From an uncultured Bacteroidales bacterium (GTDB lineage: Bacteria; Bacteroidota; Bacteroidia; Bacteroidales; UBA932): a stretch of 15,347 nucleotides of DNA. A model generated the notes under the pieces. It saw nothing but the letters and a program-made list of their open reading frames with translations. It was not told where the DNA came from and searched no databases. The stretch lies in contig CAKUPC010000044.1 in the NCBI GenBank assembly GCA_934675095.1, forward strand, positions 1 through 15,347, written 5' to 3'. Positions 7,378 through 15,347 of this stretch are shown in pieces. Position 1 is the stretch's first letter; each line of letters opens with the position of its first letter. A program made the translations under genes and the position numbers.

Positions 7378-9025
7378 AGAGGCCGTTCTCCGTACCTTCC
7401 CAAAGATTTCCGCTGCTGTCAGCGAACAGGCAAAGCACTCCGTCCGTGAGCGGATTCTCCACCTTGGTGACTTTCATTCCGTCCCTGCCGCCCTGACATC
7501 GGAACACTCCGTTGCCGTAGGTGGCCACCCATATTCTTCCTTCCCGGTCGAGGCACAAGTCGTTTATATGTCCATCGGGCACAGGCTTCTGCCCCGGAGC
7601 AAGCAGACTGTTCACCGGACGGTACTGTCTGTCCTCGATGATTCCGACGTCAGTTCTCGTCCCGACCCACAGCCGTCCCTCGGAATCTTCCTGAAAGCAG
7701 GTGACGAACGGGTCTGAAAACCCCGTGATGTCGAGTTTTTCGGGACTGCGACGCCCACTGAATGCCCAGATGCCACGCTCCGTTCCAATCAGCGTCATTT
7801 CATCGGTCTCGTAGAAGTCCTGAATGTAGGTGATGTCATAATGCGTGAACTCCCGCGTGAGGGTATCATATTCGAATAGCCCGTGTCCGGCGGCTATGCT
7901 CATTCTCAGTTTTCCATCCCGCGACATGGAAAGTGCCCTTACAGAGCCGGTTCCGCACAATCTCCGTATCTGGTCGAGCGTGTCGTTCCGAATCAGTTTT
8001 GGCTGAGTATTGACCCAGAACACACCTCCTCCCAGCGACCCGAGCCACATGAGATTGTCCCTCGTTGTAATTATGGAATATATTTCATTGAACGGCAGCT
8101 CGTTCTCCGTGGCCGGCGCGTAGTTGGTGAACTTAGAATCCGAATCGTGCAGCGAAGCGTGGGGAAGTATGCTCAGCCCTGAGCGGGAACCTATCCACAG
8201 GTCACCGCTGACTGGCTCCTGGGCAATTGTGTAGATGATGTCGTCGAGTATGCTGCCCTCCCTTGCGGATGTCCGGTACTGCACGATTTCCGGTCTTGAG
8301 CTGGCGTATGGGTTCAGCACCCTGATGAGGCCGGAACCCCATGTCCCGACCCAAAGCTGTCTGTCGCGGTCGATGAAGAGGGTGTGTGGGGAACGCAGCT
8401 GAGGCACGGAGTCGTAGCTGTGGGCGTGCCTTCTCCTGATGTCGTAGCGAATCAGACTCCGGTTCCATGTCCCAAGCCACAGGTAGCCAGCCTCGTCCTG
8501 GACGAGAGCCTTAAGGTCAATCGCCTCAAGTCCCCATTCCTCTCCGCAGCAGTGAACGAATTTCTCACCTCCGGCCGGCCGCATGAATAGCCCGTGATTC
8601 GTGGCGACCCACAGCGTGCCGTCGCGTGACGGGAGTATCGCCTCAATATGGCTTGATTCGAGAACCGGCATCTCCACCTTTGAGATTTCTCCGGTGTTCT
8701 TGTCCAGTCTGAACAGTCCGCTGTTCGTGCCAATCCAGAGCATATGATTCCCGTCCTCGCGCACCATATTCACGTTTCCGGAAATCACCTGCTTGCGCGT
8801 CGTCAGATCCGATTTTATGAGCAGGTAGTCGTAGCCGTCGTAGCGCAGCAGTCCGCCATCGGTTGAAATCCAGAGATAGCCGTCCAAATCCTGATAGAGC
8901 CTGCGCACTTCTTCCGAAGGCAGCGGAGTTATCGTGGATATGCCCTGAAACGACAATTGCCGCGCAGGGAGATTTCCCGCGCAGCAAAGCATTGCCGTCG
9001 CCAAAATAACGATATGTGGTTTCAT
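7130..9025 (-). CDS. HTCS fragment 1: signal peptide and periplasmic propellers
   Basis: A 631-aa open frame, of which about the first 571 residues are authentic. The N-terminus is a signal peptide (about residues 1-21). A long series of regulator-propeller repeats follows, recognisable as WISTDGGLLRYD, WIGTNSGLFRLD, WVATNHGLF, WVGTWGSGLIRV, WLGSLGGGVFWV, WVATYGNGVFRC and WEGTENGLYVC among others. Together with the blades in fragment 2 these make the two seven-bladed propellers typical of HTCS sensors. After the G run at 7309-7314 the frame is wrong and the last 60 or so residues are junk, rich in Arg, Gly and His. Translated alone this would be a secreted ligand-sensing domain without a membrane anchor. 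The start ATG at 9025 is followed directly by the signal peptide. Confidence 0.8.
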   Translation of the reverse strand: MKPHIVILATAMLCCAGNLPARQLSFQGISTITPLPSEEVRRLYQDLDGYLWISTDGGLLRYDGYDYLLIKSDLTTRKQVISGNVNMVREDGNHMLWIGTNSGLFRLDKNTGEISKVEMPVLESSHIEAILPSRDGTLWVATNHGLFMRPAGGEKFVHCCGEEWGLEAIDLKALVQDEAGYLWLGTWNRSLIRYDIRRRHAHSYDSVPQLRSPHTLFIDRDRQLWVGTWGSGLIRVLNPYASSRPEIVQYRTSAREGSILDDIIYTIAQEPVSGDLWIGSRSGLSILPHASLHDSDSKFTNYAPATENELPFNEIYSIITTRDNLMWLGSLGGGVFWVNTQPKLIRNDTLDQIRRLCGTGSVRALSMSRDGKLRMSIAAGHGLFEYDTLTREFTHYDITYIQDFYETDEMTLIGTERGIWAFSGRRSPEKLDITGFSDPFVTCFQEDSEGRLWVGTRTDVGIIEDRQYRPVNSLLAPGQKPVPDGHINDLCLDREGRIWVATYGNGVFRCQGGRDGMKVTKVENPLTDGVLCLFADSSGNLWEGTENGLYVCRPGNDSFAQVRPDNSFLSRGDSHLQHLGGSSRKRLGGHQQGSGADERQQSGASVRRAHLHYGRRARGLELSKKDGSYDR

Positions 9026-9082
9026 TTATAAATCCTTTGTGTTATGGTTTTATACTTATGCAGTCAGTAATATAATAATGTG

Positions 9083-9090
9083 TAAATATA
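9083..9090 (-). promoter_or_regulatory. Weak -7-like element before the HTCS gene
   Basis: In the AT-rich 106-bp gap between the susD-like stop and the HTCS start, the minus strand reads TATATTTA. This matches seven of the eight positions of the TAnnTTTG consensus. No convincing -33 element lies upstream. HTCS genes often have a weak promoter of their own, so this is possible, but read-through from susC/susD is equally likely. Confidence 0.25.
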
Positions 9091-9131
9091 TGCAAAATGA
9101 AGAACATAATGAAATTTCTCTCACTGCGTCT

Positions 9132-11114
9132 CTATAATAGAGGCGAAGAGTCGGCATCCTTGCTCCAGTACGGATTCTGGTACAGCGGCGACGAATCCTT
9201 GTCCTTTCCGTCCGCACTCGTCAGAAGGAATTCCTTGGCGTTGATTGGGGAGAGGTAATAGGCCATCTTCCATCCGAGACCGTAGTATCCGAGCTGGGTC
9301 CGGGTGAACTGGTACGGACGGAGCCACTCGCTTGCGCTCTTGGGAGAGACATTGCTCGTCGATGAACCGTCGTTACTGAGCACTATGCCGGCCGAAGTGT
9401 ATATTTCCTGCATCCCGTCGCTCCAGATGTGAATGCCTTCCGGGTTGTACGGAGTGGCTGTCATCTGGTCGAGCGCCCTCCATCTGATAAGATCCATCCA
9501 TCTCAGGCCTTCTACCATAAACTCGTTGCGGCGCTCGCGCCGGATGTTGTATCTCATCGCATCGACGAGCTGTCCTGCCGTGTATGCTCCCCAGTCGTTC
9601 GCCGCTTCCCTGCTCATAACTGTGGCTGCCACTGTCTTGGAGAAGTCCTCGTCGACTCCTGCCCTTCGGCGCAGCGCCTTCCAATATTCCTCAGCCTTCG
9701 TGTCGAGCGAGCCGTTCCGCTCGTAGCAGGCCTCTATGTAGTTCAGCAGCGCCTCCGCGCCGCGCATCACGACGCAACCCGTGGTGCTTGACCGCTGTCC
9801 GGCCTGTTTCTGGTAGAGCGAGTTGCCCTTGCGGGTGGAGTACCCGGTGCAGTAGGTGACCGTGGCTCCTGTGAACTGCGGAACCGGCTCGGTCTCTATC
9901 GCCTGATTGGCCTCCGTGGTAGGATAAATCCAATTCTTCTGCCCCGGTTCCTTGAGGAAGCAGCTCAGCCGGGTGTCCCTGTCGGCGCGCACGTCGCTGA
10001 AGGTCTTGTCTCCTTTGTAAAGAGGGCTTGAGTAAATCGGGAGCCCGTCCTTGCAGAGGTAGCTGTCAACAAGTCCGCGCGTAAGCCCCGTGCCGTTGTT
10101 GCCCCTCTGGGCGAACATCACCACGCTGTGCCCCACGAGGTTGCTCGCATACTGGCACCAGAGGATGACCTCGCTGTTGTCGAACAGGCTCTCAGTGCCG
10201 AACATATCCATATATGGATTCACAGTCTCGCTCGCGCTCTGCTGCACCGTGCCTGTGTTTTCAGTGAGAGTAATGTTGTCAGCGACTTCCCGGGCCGCTG
10301 TCATCGCCTGCTCGAAGAACCAGCCGTACTCGGCCTCGATTGAGCCAGAAGCGTACTGATAGTCATTCCCGCCCGGCCACTCAGGACCTCCCGGGACGAA
10401 TGCCGTGCCGGCGAAGTTCTTGAGCCACGACCCCTCGAAGAGAGCAACGCGGGATTTCAGTAGCCATGCCGCCTTCTGCCCGATTCTCGTGTTTGCCATC
10501 TGCGTCGTCCCCATCAGTTCGATGGCCTTGTCAAGGTCGGACAGGATGAATCTCGCGACCTCGTTTCTCGGTTTTCTTACGCTTGCCGCGACGAGGTCTT
10601 CCTTCTTGTCGGCAATCGGCTCTGTCACAATAGGATAGTCCCCGAAGGACTGAAGTTTTGAGAAATATTCCCAAGCTCTTAGGAAATAGGCCTCGCCGAT
10701 GTAGCGGTCGATGTTGGCCTTGCTCCCGCCGATGGATCCAGCCTCGTATTCCGCCTTAATCTGATTGAGAAACCAGTTGATTTTATAGATGTTGGAAAAC
10801 TCGAAACCGCCTCCGGTCTGCGGGACGAGCCATAGTCCGAGGTATTTGTCGCCCGGCCCGGACGCACTTATCTGGTCGTCCGTGGTCGCATCCTTCTGGA
10901 ACATCCCGTAGTCGTAGCCGTCGATGGACGACCATCCTCCGTGCGCGGAGAGAAATTCGGTGTAGCGTCCATCTATGAAGGAAAGCACCGCCGACTCATT
11001 AGTGAAATACTGGTCCGGAGTCACCTGTGACAGCGGTTCCTTGTCGAGCCAGTGGCATCCCGCGGCCGAAAGCGCGGCCATCGCGGTTAACATATATTTC
11101 AATATTCTTTTCAT
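9132..11114 (-). CDS. SusD-like outer-membrane glycan-binding lipoprotein
   Basis: A 660-aa SusD/RagB family protein. This alpha-helical surface lipoprotein caps the SusC channel and delivers bound oligosaccharide. The signal peptide ends in the lipobox SAAGC, with C20 lipidated. The N-terminal motif WLDKEPLSQVTPDQYFTNESAV, the TPR-like region with IGEAYFLRAWEYFSKLQSFGDYPIV, and the C-terminal signature RRERRNEFMVEGLRWMDLIRW are all family hallmarks. The usual C-terminal closing feature, a short stretch ending in a lone NPYWSKD-like segment, is also present. The protein is longer than many SusD homologues (around 500-600 aa), the extra length lying in the loop-rich middle. It starts 56 bp after the susC-like stop codon and is almost certainly co-transcribed with it. 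Confidence 0.95.
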   Translation of the reverse strand: MKRILKYMLTAMAALSAAGCHWLDKEPLSQVTPDQYFTNESAVLSFIDGRYTEFLSAHGGWSSIDGYDYGMFQKDATTDDQISASGPGDKYLGLWLVPQTGGGFEFSNIYKINWFLNQIKAEYEAGSIGGSKANIDRYIGEAYFLRAWEYFSKLQSFGDYPIVTEPIADKKEDLVAASVRKPRNEVARFILSDLDKAIELMGTTQMANTRIGQKAAWLLKSRVALFEGSWLKNFAGTAFVPGGPEWPGGNDYQYASGSIEAEYGWFFEQAMTAAREVADNITLTENTGTVQQSASETVNPYMDMFGTESLFDNSEVILWCQYASNLVGHSVVMFAQRGNNGTGLTRGLVDSYLCKDGLPIYSSPLYKGDKTFSDVRADRDTRLSCFLKEPGQKNWIYPTTEANQAIETEPVPQFTGATVTYCTGYSTRKGNSLYQKQAGQRSSTTGCVVMRGAEALLNYIEACYERNGSLDTKAEEYWKALRRRAGVDEDFSKTVAATVMSREAANDWGAYTAGQLVDAMRYNIRRERRNEFMVEGLRWMDLIRWRALDQMTATPYNPEGIHIWSDGMQEIYTSAGIVLSNDGSSTSNVSPKSASEWLRPYQFTRTQLGYYGLGWKMAYYLSPINAKEFLLTSADGKDKDSSPLYQNPYWSKDADSSPLL

Positions 11115-11170
11115 TTCGTTCGGTTATTTGTTCGTTTATCCATTGCGTTGCACGATGCAATATTTTCATA

Positions 11171-14100
11171 TCAAAATGTTATGCTCACTCCGCAGGAAAG
11201 CTGCGTGGAGAGCGGGTAGGCGTTTCCGTTGTTGTAGGTTCTCCAGTCCTTCTCGCTGTTGCTGTTTCCACCGTCGATAGTCTCCGGGTCGAACATTTTG
11301 GCGAGTCTTGTGCCTGTGAGTATATTCTCTGCGGAGAAATATGCCCGCAGCCTCTCTATTTTCAAAGGTTTCGTCCACTTCTCCGGCAGGGTGTAGCCGA
11401 TCTGGAGGTTCTTCAGACGGATGTATGCGGCATTCTGGAGATAGCGTGTCTGCACCTGATGGTTTCGGCCGCTGCTGCCATTGCCCTCCCCGCCGCGGTC
11501 AAACGACGGGCGCGGATAGTAAGCGTCCTTGTTCACGTCCATGATGCCCTTCTGAACGAGCAAAGAGTTCTCGTCGCGATAGAAGTCAAGGTGCTGGACG
11601 AGCGCGGCAGACCATTCGGGCTCGGTGTTGGCTCCCCAGAAATAGGAACTGCTCTGCCAGTAGTCGCGCTTCATCACGCCTTGGAAAAACAGCCTCAGAT
11701 CGACTCCCTTCCATGCGAAGTTGAGGTCTATTCCGAAATGGAAGCGCGGAGTGCTGTTGCCTATGACCTTGAGATCCCCGTGGTTGTCGATGGTGTTGTC
11801 TCCGGTGGATATGCGCCCGTCGCCGTTGAGGTCGGCATAAATTATGTCACCGGCTCCCCATCCGCTGCCGAGCGCCGACTGTCCCTGACGGAGTTCCGAC
11901 GGGAAATGTCCGTACTTCTCAAGGTAGTTCTGGTCCAAGCGATCGAGATGCGCGTCCATCTCTTCCTGACTCTGCGCTATGCCGATGGTCTCATATCCCC
12001 AGATTTCGCCGAGCTTGCGCCCCGGGACATACTGGCGTATGGAACCGGTCGTGTTGTTCGGGTAGCGCGTGACTATCGTCTGCGAGTCGGAGAGGAGGAA
12101 CTTGGTGCTGTAGAACAAGCCGTTGGCAAGCTGGTTCTTCCACATTATCTCGAGTTCCCATCCGTATGTCTTCAGGTCAGTGTTGTTGGTCTTAGGGGCG
12201 GTGTAGCCAAGGATTGACGGCAGCTCAACCGAGGCTCCCATCATGTCGATGGTGTAGCGCGTGTAGTAGTCGAACGAACCTGTCAGCCTGTCGCCGAAGA
12301 GTCCGAAGTCCATTCCGACGTTCCAGCTGCGTACCTTCTCCCATGTGAGTGAGGCAGAGATGGCCCCCGGCACCCCTATAGTCGTGGTTTTGAGGCCGTT
12401 CTGAAGCCATGCCCCGCTGTTCGTCGAAGGTGCGAATGTCATGTAGGTCGGGTACCATCCGTTTGTGTTCTGGTTGCCGAGTGAGCCATACGAGGCTCGT
12501 AACTTCCATGTGTCTGCAATCCTGCGGTACGGCTCCCATAACGGCTCGTTGGCGATGTTCCATCCTATGGAGACTGAAGGATAGAGGTTCCAGCGGAGAT
12601 TGTCGCGATAGCGGCTCGTGCCATCGTATCGGAGGTTGCCTTCGACGAGATAGCGCCCCTCATAGTCATAGTTCACTCTTCCGAACACTCCGGCTGTGGA
12701 CCATGAGTTCCTGTTGCCGTAAGGTGTTATGTCTTTGCGCACCCACGCCTGCGACGTGCTGTCCCAAACAAGTCCTGTGGTCAGGTCTATCTCAGGAAGC
12801 GACTCTGACACAAGTCCGTAGGCCGTCACGCCCTTGCTCTTTTGCATGAGATCCTCAAGCTGCGCTCCGAGCAAGAAAGCGAAATTGTGCCGCTCGTCGA
12901 TGGAGAAATGATAGCTGCTGCGGAGGTTCCCGTTGAAGAAGTTCTCCCCGTAGCCGGCCTCGGTCACGGATGTGGTGGCCTTGTCCTTGTCAATTGGCTC
13001 GCCGTAGATGTCGCAGTTATATGTGGCAAGCGATGTGGATTTGATGTCCTGCGAGATAATCTTGTAGTTCAGCTCGAGTGTCGTCACCCAGTTCTTCAGC
13101 GGTTCAAACGAGAGCGACAGCTGCTGGTAGAGGTTGTCAGTCACTTTGTCGTAGGTTCCGCCCTGAATAAAGTCGCGCCCCGGCCAGACATTGGAGTAGA
13201 GCTTGCCGTTGTTGTCATAGAGCGGGAGATTAGGCCAGTTCTGACGGGCAAGGTTCTCATAGAGGCCGTCGTTCATGGCGGACGGCTTGGTGTAGTCCTC
13301 GCGTATGAACCGGACAGAATAGCCAAGGTCGATGTGGCTGGTCAGCTTAGCGTTCAGCTTGCCCGTCGCGCTGTAGCGCTTCATGTCCTCCTTCCCGATA
13401 TTGAGCAGGCCTTCCTGAAGCATATAGTTCAGCGAAGTGTAGAACGTCACCTTCTCGCTTCCTCCGCTTGCGCTGAGATTATGCTCATGGGAGAAATTCC
13501 AATCCTTGAAAAATATGTCATACCAGTCCGTGTTCGCGTTCGCCGTGTGGAAAGTGTCCTGCCATTGCGTACCTTCGGACGGCATGGGGAATACAGTGGT
13601 GATTTCGCCCTTCTGATACGCAAGGATACGCTCAATCGTGTCTTCGGTGAACACGATGTCCGTCATATTGTTGGACGTGTTCCTCTTTGCCTCATTGTAG
13701 TAGTTCGCGAAGGAATATGAGTCCATCTGCTTCATCTTCACGACCGGAGAACCCAAACGAAAGTTGTTGTTATAGTTAATCTGAACTTTCCCGGCCTTTC
13801 CGCTTTTTGTCGTGACAAGAATGACACCGAACGGGGCGCGGCTGCCGTAGATGCTGGCAGCAGCGGCGTCCTTGAGCACGGAAACGCTCTCGATGTCCTG
13901 AGGGTTTATGGTGTTGAGATCCCCTTCCATTCCGTCGATGAGCACCAACGGGTTGCCGCTCGTCCCCTCTCCGATGGTTGCCGTACCACGGATATTCATC
14001 GTCGGGGTCTTTTCCATAGAGCCGCTGTTGGATGTAATCTGGAGACCGGGCACGAGTCCCTGAAGGGCGGATGCGGCGTTCGCCACAGGCCGTGACTCAA

Positions 14101-14494
14101 GCGCCTTCGCGTCGGTCAATCCGACCGCTCCGGTAAGGTTAACCCTTTTCTGTGTGCCGTAGCCGACGACCACGACTTCATCGAGGGTCTCAGTGTCGTC
14201 TTCGAGGACAATGTCCACTACGCTTCTCCCTCCGACCGGAACTTCCGCTGTCTTGTAACCGATTGCCGTGACGACTAGAATCGCGTCAGGGGCTGCCTGT
14301 ACCGCATAGATTCCGTCCATATCTGTCATTTCACCGACCGTCGTGCCCTTGACCTGCACGGGGGTGGCGATGACCGGCAAACCCTTGCTGTCCGTCACTT
14401 TTCCCGTCACCCTGTTCTGCGCGAGTGCGGATGTCGCGGTGAAGATGCCCAACATCAATGTGGCGATGATGCATGAATACAGTTTCATATTCAT
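11171..14494 (-). CDS. SusC-like TonB-dependent outer-membrane transporter
   Basis: A 1,107-aa SusC/RagA family transporter that imports oligosaccharides across the outer membrane using TonB energy. It has a signal peptide (about 1-25, ending SALA before Q) and a carboxypeptidase-D-like regulatory domain (about 27-105, starting RVTGKVTDSKGLPV). A TonB-box region follows (TLDEVVVVGYGTQKR). The plug domain (about 115-235) has ALQGLVPGLQI, NIRGTATIG, PLVLIDGMEG and the SusC signature SVLKDAAAASIYGSRAPFGVILVTTK. The 22-strand barrel ends with a terminal Phe (CGVSITF), as outer-membrane proteins do. Two in-frame starts are possible, at 14494 and two codons later at 14488. The gene is first in the susC-susD-HTCS group, with a promoter element about 105 bp upstream. 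No lesions were seen. Confidence 0.96.
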   Translation of the reverse strand: MNMKLYSCIIATLMLGIFTATSALAQNRVTGKVTDSKGLPVIATPVQVKGTTVGEMTDMDGIYAVQAAPDAILVVTAIGYKTAEVPVGGRSVVDIVLEDDTETLDEVVVVGYGTQKRVNLTGAVGLTDAKALESRPVANAASALQGLVPGLQITSNSGSMEKTPTMNIRGTATIGEGTSGNPLVLIDGMEGDLNTINPQDIESVSVLKDAAAASIYGSRAPFGVILVTTKSGKAGKVQINYNNNFRLGSPVVKMKQMDSYSFANYYNEAKRNTSNNMTDIVFTEDTIERILAYQKGEITTVFPMPSEGTQWQDTFHTANANTDWYDIFFKDWNFSHEHNLSASGGSEKVTFYTSLNYMLQEGLLNIGKEDMKRYSATGKLNAKLTSHIDLGYSVRFIREDYTKPSAMNDGLYENLARQNWPNLPLYDNNGKLYSNVWPGRDFIQGGTYDKVTDNLYQQLSLSFEPLKNWVTTLELNYKIISQDIKSTSLATYNCDIYGEPIDKDKATTSVTEAGYGENFFNGNLRSSYHFSIDERHNFAFLLGAQLEDLMQKSKGVTAYGLVSESLPEIDLTTGLVWDSTSQAWVRKDITPYGNRNSWSTAGVFGRVNYDYEGRYLVEGNLRYDGTSRYRDNLRWNLYPSVSIGWNIANEPLWEPYRRIADTWKLRASYGSLGNQNTNGWYPTYMTFAPSTNSGAWLQNGLKTTTIGVPGAISASLTWEKVRSWNVGMDFGLFGDRLTGSFDYYTRYTIDMMGASVELPSILGYTAPKTNNTDLKTYGWELEIMWKNQLANGLFYSTKFLLSDSQTIVTRYPNNTTGSIRQYVPGRKLGEIWGYETIGIAQSQEEMDAHLDRLDQNYLEKYGHFPSELRQGQSALGSGWGAGDIIYADLNGDGRISTGDNTIDNHGDLKVIGNSTPRFHFGIDLNFAWKGVDLRLFFQGVMKRDYWQSSSYFWGANTEPEWSAALVQHLDFYRDENSLLVQKGIMDVNKDAYYPRPSFDRGGEGNGSSGRNHQVQTRYLQNAAYIRLKNLQIGYTLPEKWTKPLKIERLRAYFSAENILTGTRLAKMFDPETIDGGNSNSEKDWRTYNNGNAYPLSTQLSCGVSITF

Positions 14495-14555
14495 AGTCGA
14501 AAACTTTATGTTAGTTAATAGTCTTAATGTCGTGTCATACGCGTTCTCTATGATT

Positions 14556-14744
14556 CTACCGACTTATGTCGGGAAACACGTTCTGCGATTGGCAGTGCAA
14601 ATATAAATATGTATGCGTTTCTTCGGGATGAATTATTTCCCGAAACGGTCGAATCTCCCTAAACCTAGCATATTTTCGGCCCACGATCAGGATGGCGATT
14701 GCCAGCACGATGTACGAAATGAGGGTAACCATCATTTCATACAT
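14556..14744 (-). CDS. Doubtful 62-aa membrane-peptide ORF in the susC leader
   Basis: A short ORF begins inside the right dyad element and runs through the susC promoter region. It encodes a hydrophobic segment (about 6-21, VTLISYIVLAIAILIV) followed by basic residues (GRKYARFREIR). The reverse complement of the left dyad copy reads the similar YEMKATLISYI before a stop. The promoter element at 14598-14605 lies inside this ORF, which argues that it is not a functional gene. It may be a remnant of a small membrane protein, or a chance frame through a conserved DNA site. Confidence 0.15.
   Translation of the reverse strand: MYEMMVTLISYIVLAIAILIVGRKYARFREIRPFREIIHPEETHTYLYLHCQSQNVFPDISR
14598..14605 (-). 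promoter_or_regulatory. Promoter -7 element for the susC-like operon
   Basis: The minus strand reads TATATTTG, a perfect match to the Bacteroidota -7 consensus TAnnTTTG, about 104 bp upstream of the susC-like start codon. This implies a 5' untranslated leader of roughly 95 nt. No clear -33 TTTG is present, which suits a promoter that depends on an activator such as an HTCS. Confidence 0.55.
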
Positions 14745-14770
14745 TTATTATTCGTAGATTTTCATTCAAA
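14710..14770. promoter_or_regulatory. Dyad/half-site element, right copy
   Basis: A near-perfect 35-bp dyad (14710-14744) has 13-bp arms with one mismatch. Its conserved outer half-sites are TGTACGAAAT (14711-14720) and ATTTCATACA (14734-14743), and the inner GGTAACC is also symmetrical. A third half-site variant, TTTCATTCA, is at 14760-14768. It matches the element at 36-93 and lies about 105 bp upstream of the susC promoter element, inside the non-coding control region. It is a likely activator or repressor operator. The right copy is the better palindrome of the two. Confidence 0.55.
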
Positions 14771-14849
14771 AACCGTGAACTCGATGCCCGCGATTATCTC
14801 TTTCGTTCCAAAAGCAAGTCAAATCAGCGATCAGCCACAAGGATCACAT

Positions 14850-14878
14850 AAAAAAGGTCCGGGAACCTCCCAGACCTT
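14850..14878 (-). terminator. Rho-independent terminator of the F5/8-domain gene
   Basis: On the minus strand, AAGGTC-T-GGGA pairs with TCCC-G-GACCTT around a 3-nt loop: 10 pairs with one mismatch. A T run follows at once (the A run before 14856 on the plus strand). It starts about 73 bp after the stop codon of the gene ending at 14952 and insulates the susC promoter from it. Confidence 0.75.
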
Positions 14879-14951
14879 AAACCAGACCAAATGACGACCT
14901 CTCAGTATCATCCAACTTTTAATGAAAGTTTAGCGCCAATACGATAAGACT

Positions 14952-15347
14952 CTAATACCTGAAAGGCCGATCCTTCACATAGATTCTGAAATCACAGACC
15001 GCTCCGGGAATATTTTCCTCCATACGGGGAAGATACTGGAATCCAGATATTTCTTGTGACGCACCAAGGTCTATGACTATGGAGTGAGGGAAAGCCACGC
15101 CGGGGACAGTCTGCCAATAGGTTGACTCCTGAAGATCAAAAGACTTGTCGGCAGAATGATTTCCTCCATCCAAATCCTCACTGTCCGCATATAGGACTGT
15201 CCAAAGTTCACGAGGCAGACGCTCACCTTTACTGTCCAGCAAATACATCTCTGCAATGGCAGCGGTTTCGCTCCCGTTGATGGAGTTCAGGGCTTCGATA
15301 CAGACGTACCGACCTTTCACCGTGGCACCGAACCTCACCTCTTGCCA
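14952..15347 (-). CDS. C-terminal part of a protein with F5/8 type C (discoidin-like) domains
   Basis: The frame is open to the window edge, so only the last 131 or so residues are seen. The sequence begins with the end of one galactose-binding-like domain (VKGRYVCIEALNSINGSETAAIAEMYLL). It runs into a second one (LWTVLYADSEDL, SFDLQESTYWQT, PHSIVIDLGASQEISGFQYLPR, CDFRIYVKDRPF) and then stops. Such domains are carbohydrate-binding appendages on Bacteroidota glycosidases and sulfatases; the catalytic part lies to the right, outside the window. The last domain is shorter than a full F5/8 module. No continuation in another frame is evident after the stop, so the short end is probably natural. 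The gene is on the same strand as susC but separated from it by a terminator and about 450 bp. Confidence 0.8.
   Translation of the reverse strand, partial: WQEVRFGATVKGRYVCIEALNSINGSETAAIAEMYLLDSKGERLPRELWTVLYADSEDLDGGNHSADKSFDLQESTYWQTVPGVAFPHSIVIDLGASQEISGFQYLPRMEENIPGAVCDFRIYVKDRPFRY

Larger units (their letters stand above)
4975..9025 (-). pseudogene. Hybrid two-component sensor/regulator (HTCS), disrupted twice
   Basis: Taken as one gene of about 1,350 codons this is a textbook HTCS. It has a signal peptide, about 14 beta-propeller repeats (W-x-G-T-x-x-G-L type), a Y_Y_Y domain, one membrane helix, HisKA, HATPase_c, a receiver and an AraC-type DNA-binding domain. Such proteins sense an oligosaccharide in the periplasm and activate their own PUL. 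Two lesions interrupt it. Six G on the coding strand (C run 7309-7314) shift the frame; five G would restore LSRGTVISNIWED. A TAG at 6358-6360 replaces the residue between FRKA and SGNLKLKV, where relatives usually have Glu, so GAG to TAG is the simplest explanation. The remaining sequence shows no other decay, so the lesions are recent, strain-specific, or sequencing/assembly errors. It begins 106 bp after the susD-like gene on the same strand. Confidence 0.85.

Noticed and set aside
11027..12217. Long plus-strand open frame (396 codons) opposite the susC-like gene
   Set aside because: It is the antisense shadow of a clear SusC-like reading frame; its translation has no recognisable domain.
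12842..13720. 292-codon plus-strand open frame opposite the susC-like gene
   Set aside because: Same reason: GC-rich coding sequence often leaves the opposite strand open, and the family evidence is all on the minus strand.
36..14770. The two dyad copies as attachment sites of an integrated element
   Set aside because: They are imperfect copies with different spacers, and no integrase, transposase or tRNA gene is present; a regulatory role fits better, although recombination between them cannot be excluded.
14952..14990. Frameshift or truncation at the 3' end of the F5/8-domain gene
   Set aside because: No continuation of the domain is visible in other frames after the stop and a good terminator follows, so the short last domain is probably the natural end.

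Overview
This window is a polysaccharide utilization locus (PUL) from a Bacteroidota genome, most likely order Bacteroidales. The evidence is a SusC-like TonB-dependent transporter followed by a SusD-like lipoprotein, a hybrid two-component system (HTCS) regulator, lipoprotein glycanases, and a TAnnTTTG-type promoter element. The fairly high GC content would suit lineages such as Alistipes or other gut Bacteroidales, but genus cannot be decided from the sequence alone.

Layout, left to right. Positions 1-455 are mostly non-coding and AT-richer. They hold a dyad element (36-93) and a doubtful 102-aa minus-strand ORF. Positions 456-4874 (+ strand) encode a secreted GH2 enzyme, a GH16 lipoprotein and a small lipoprotein with one Ig-like domain and an unrecognised C-terminal half. 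A strong bidirectional terminator (4941-4974) separates these from the convergent minus-strand genes. Positions 4975-9025 (-) encode the HTCS regulator, which is broken twice: a +1 frameshift in a six-G run and an in-frame amber codon. Positions 9132-11114 (-) encode the SusD-like protein and 11171-14494 (-) the SusC-like transporter. Positions 14495-14951 are the control region, with a promoter element, a second copy of the dyad element and a terminator for the gene to the right. Positions 14952-15347 (-) are the C-terminal end of a protein with F5/8 type C (discoidin-like) domains, cut by the window edge.

Expected working model: surface lipoproteins (SusD-like, GH16, perhaps the 291-aa lipoprotein) bind and cut a beta-linked glycan. 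The SusC/SusD pair imports the fragments, and the periplasmic GH2 enzyme trims them; its N-x-K motif suggests uronic acid recognition. The HTCS sensor would detect an oligosaccharide in the periplasm and activate the locus. The unusual points are that the only regulator in view is disrupted while every complete structural gene is open, and that a dyad/half-site element occurs twice, about 14.7 kb apart, in the two non-coding flanks. I see no insertion sequence, integrase, CRISPR array, tRNA or rRNA.
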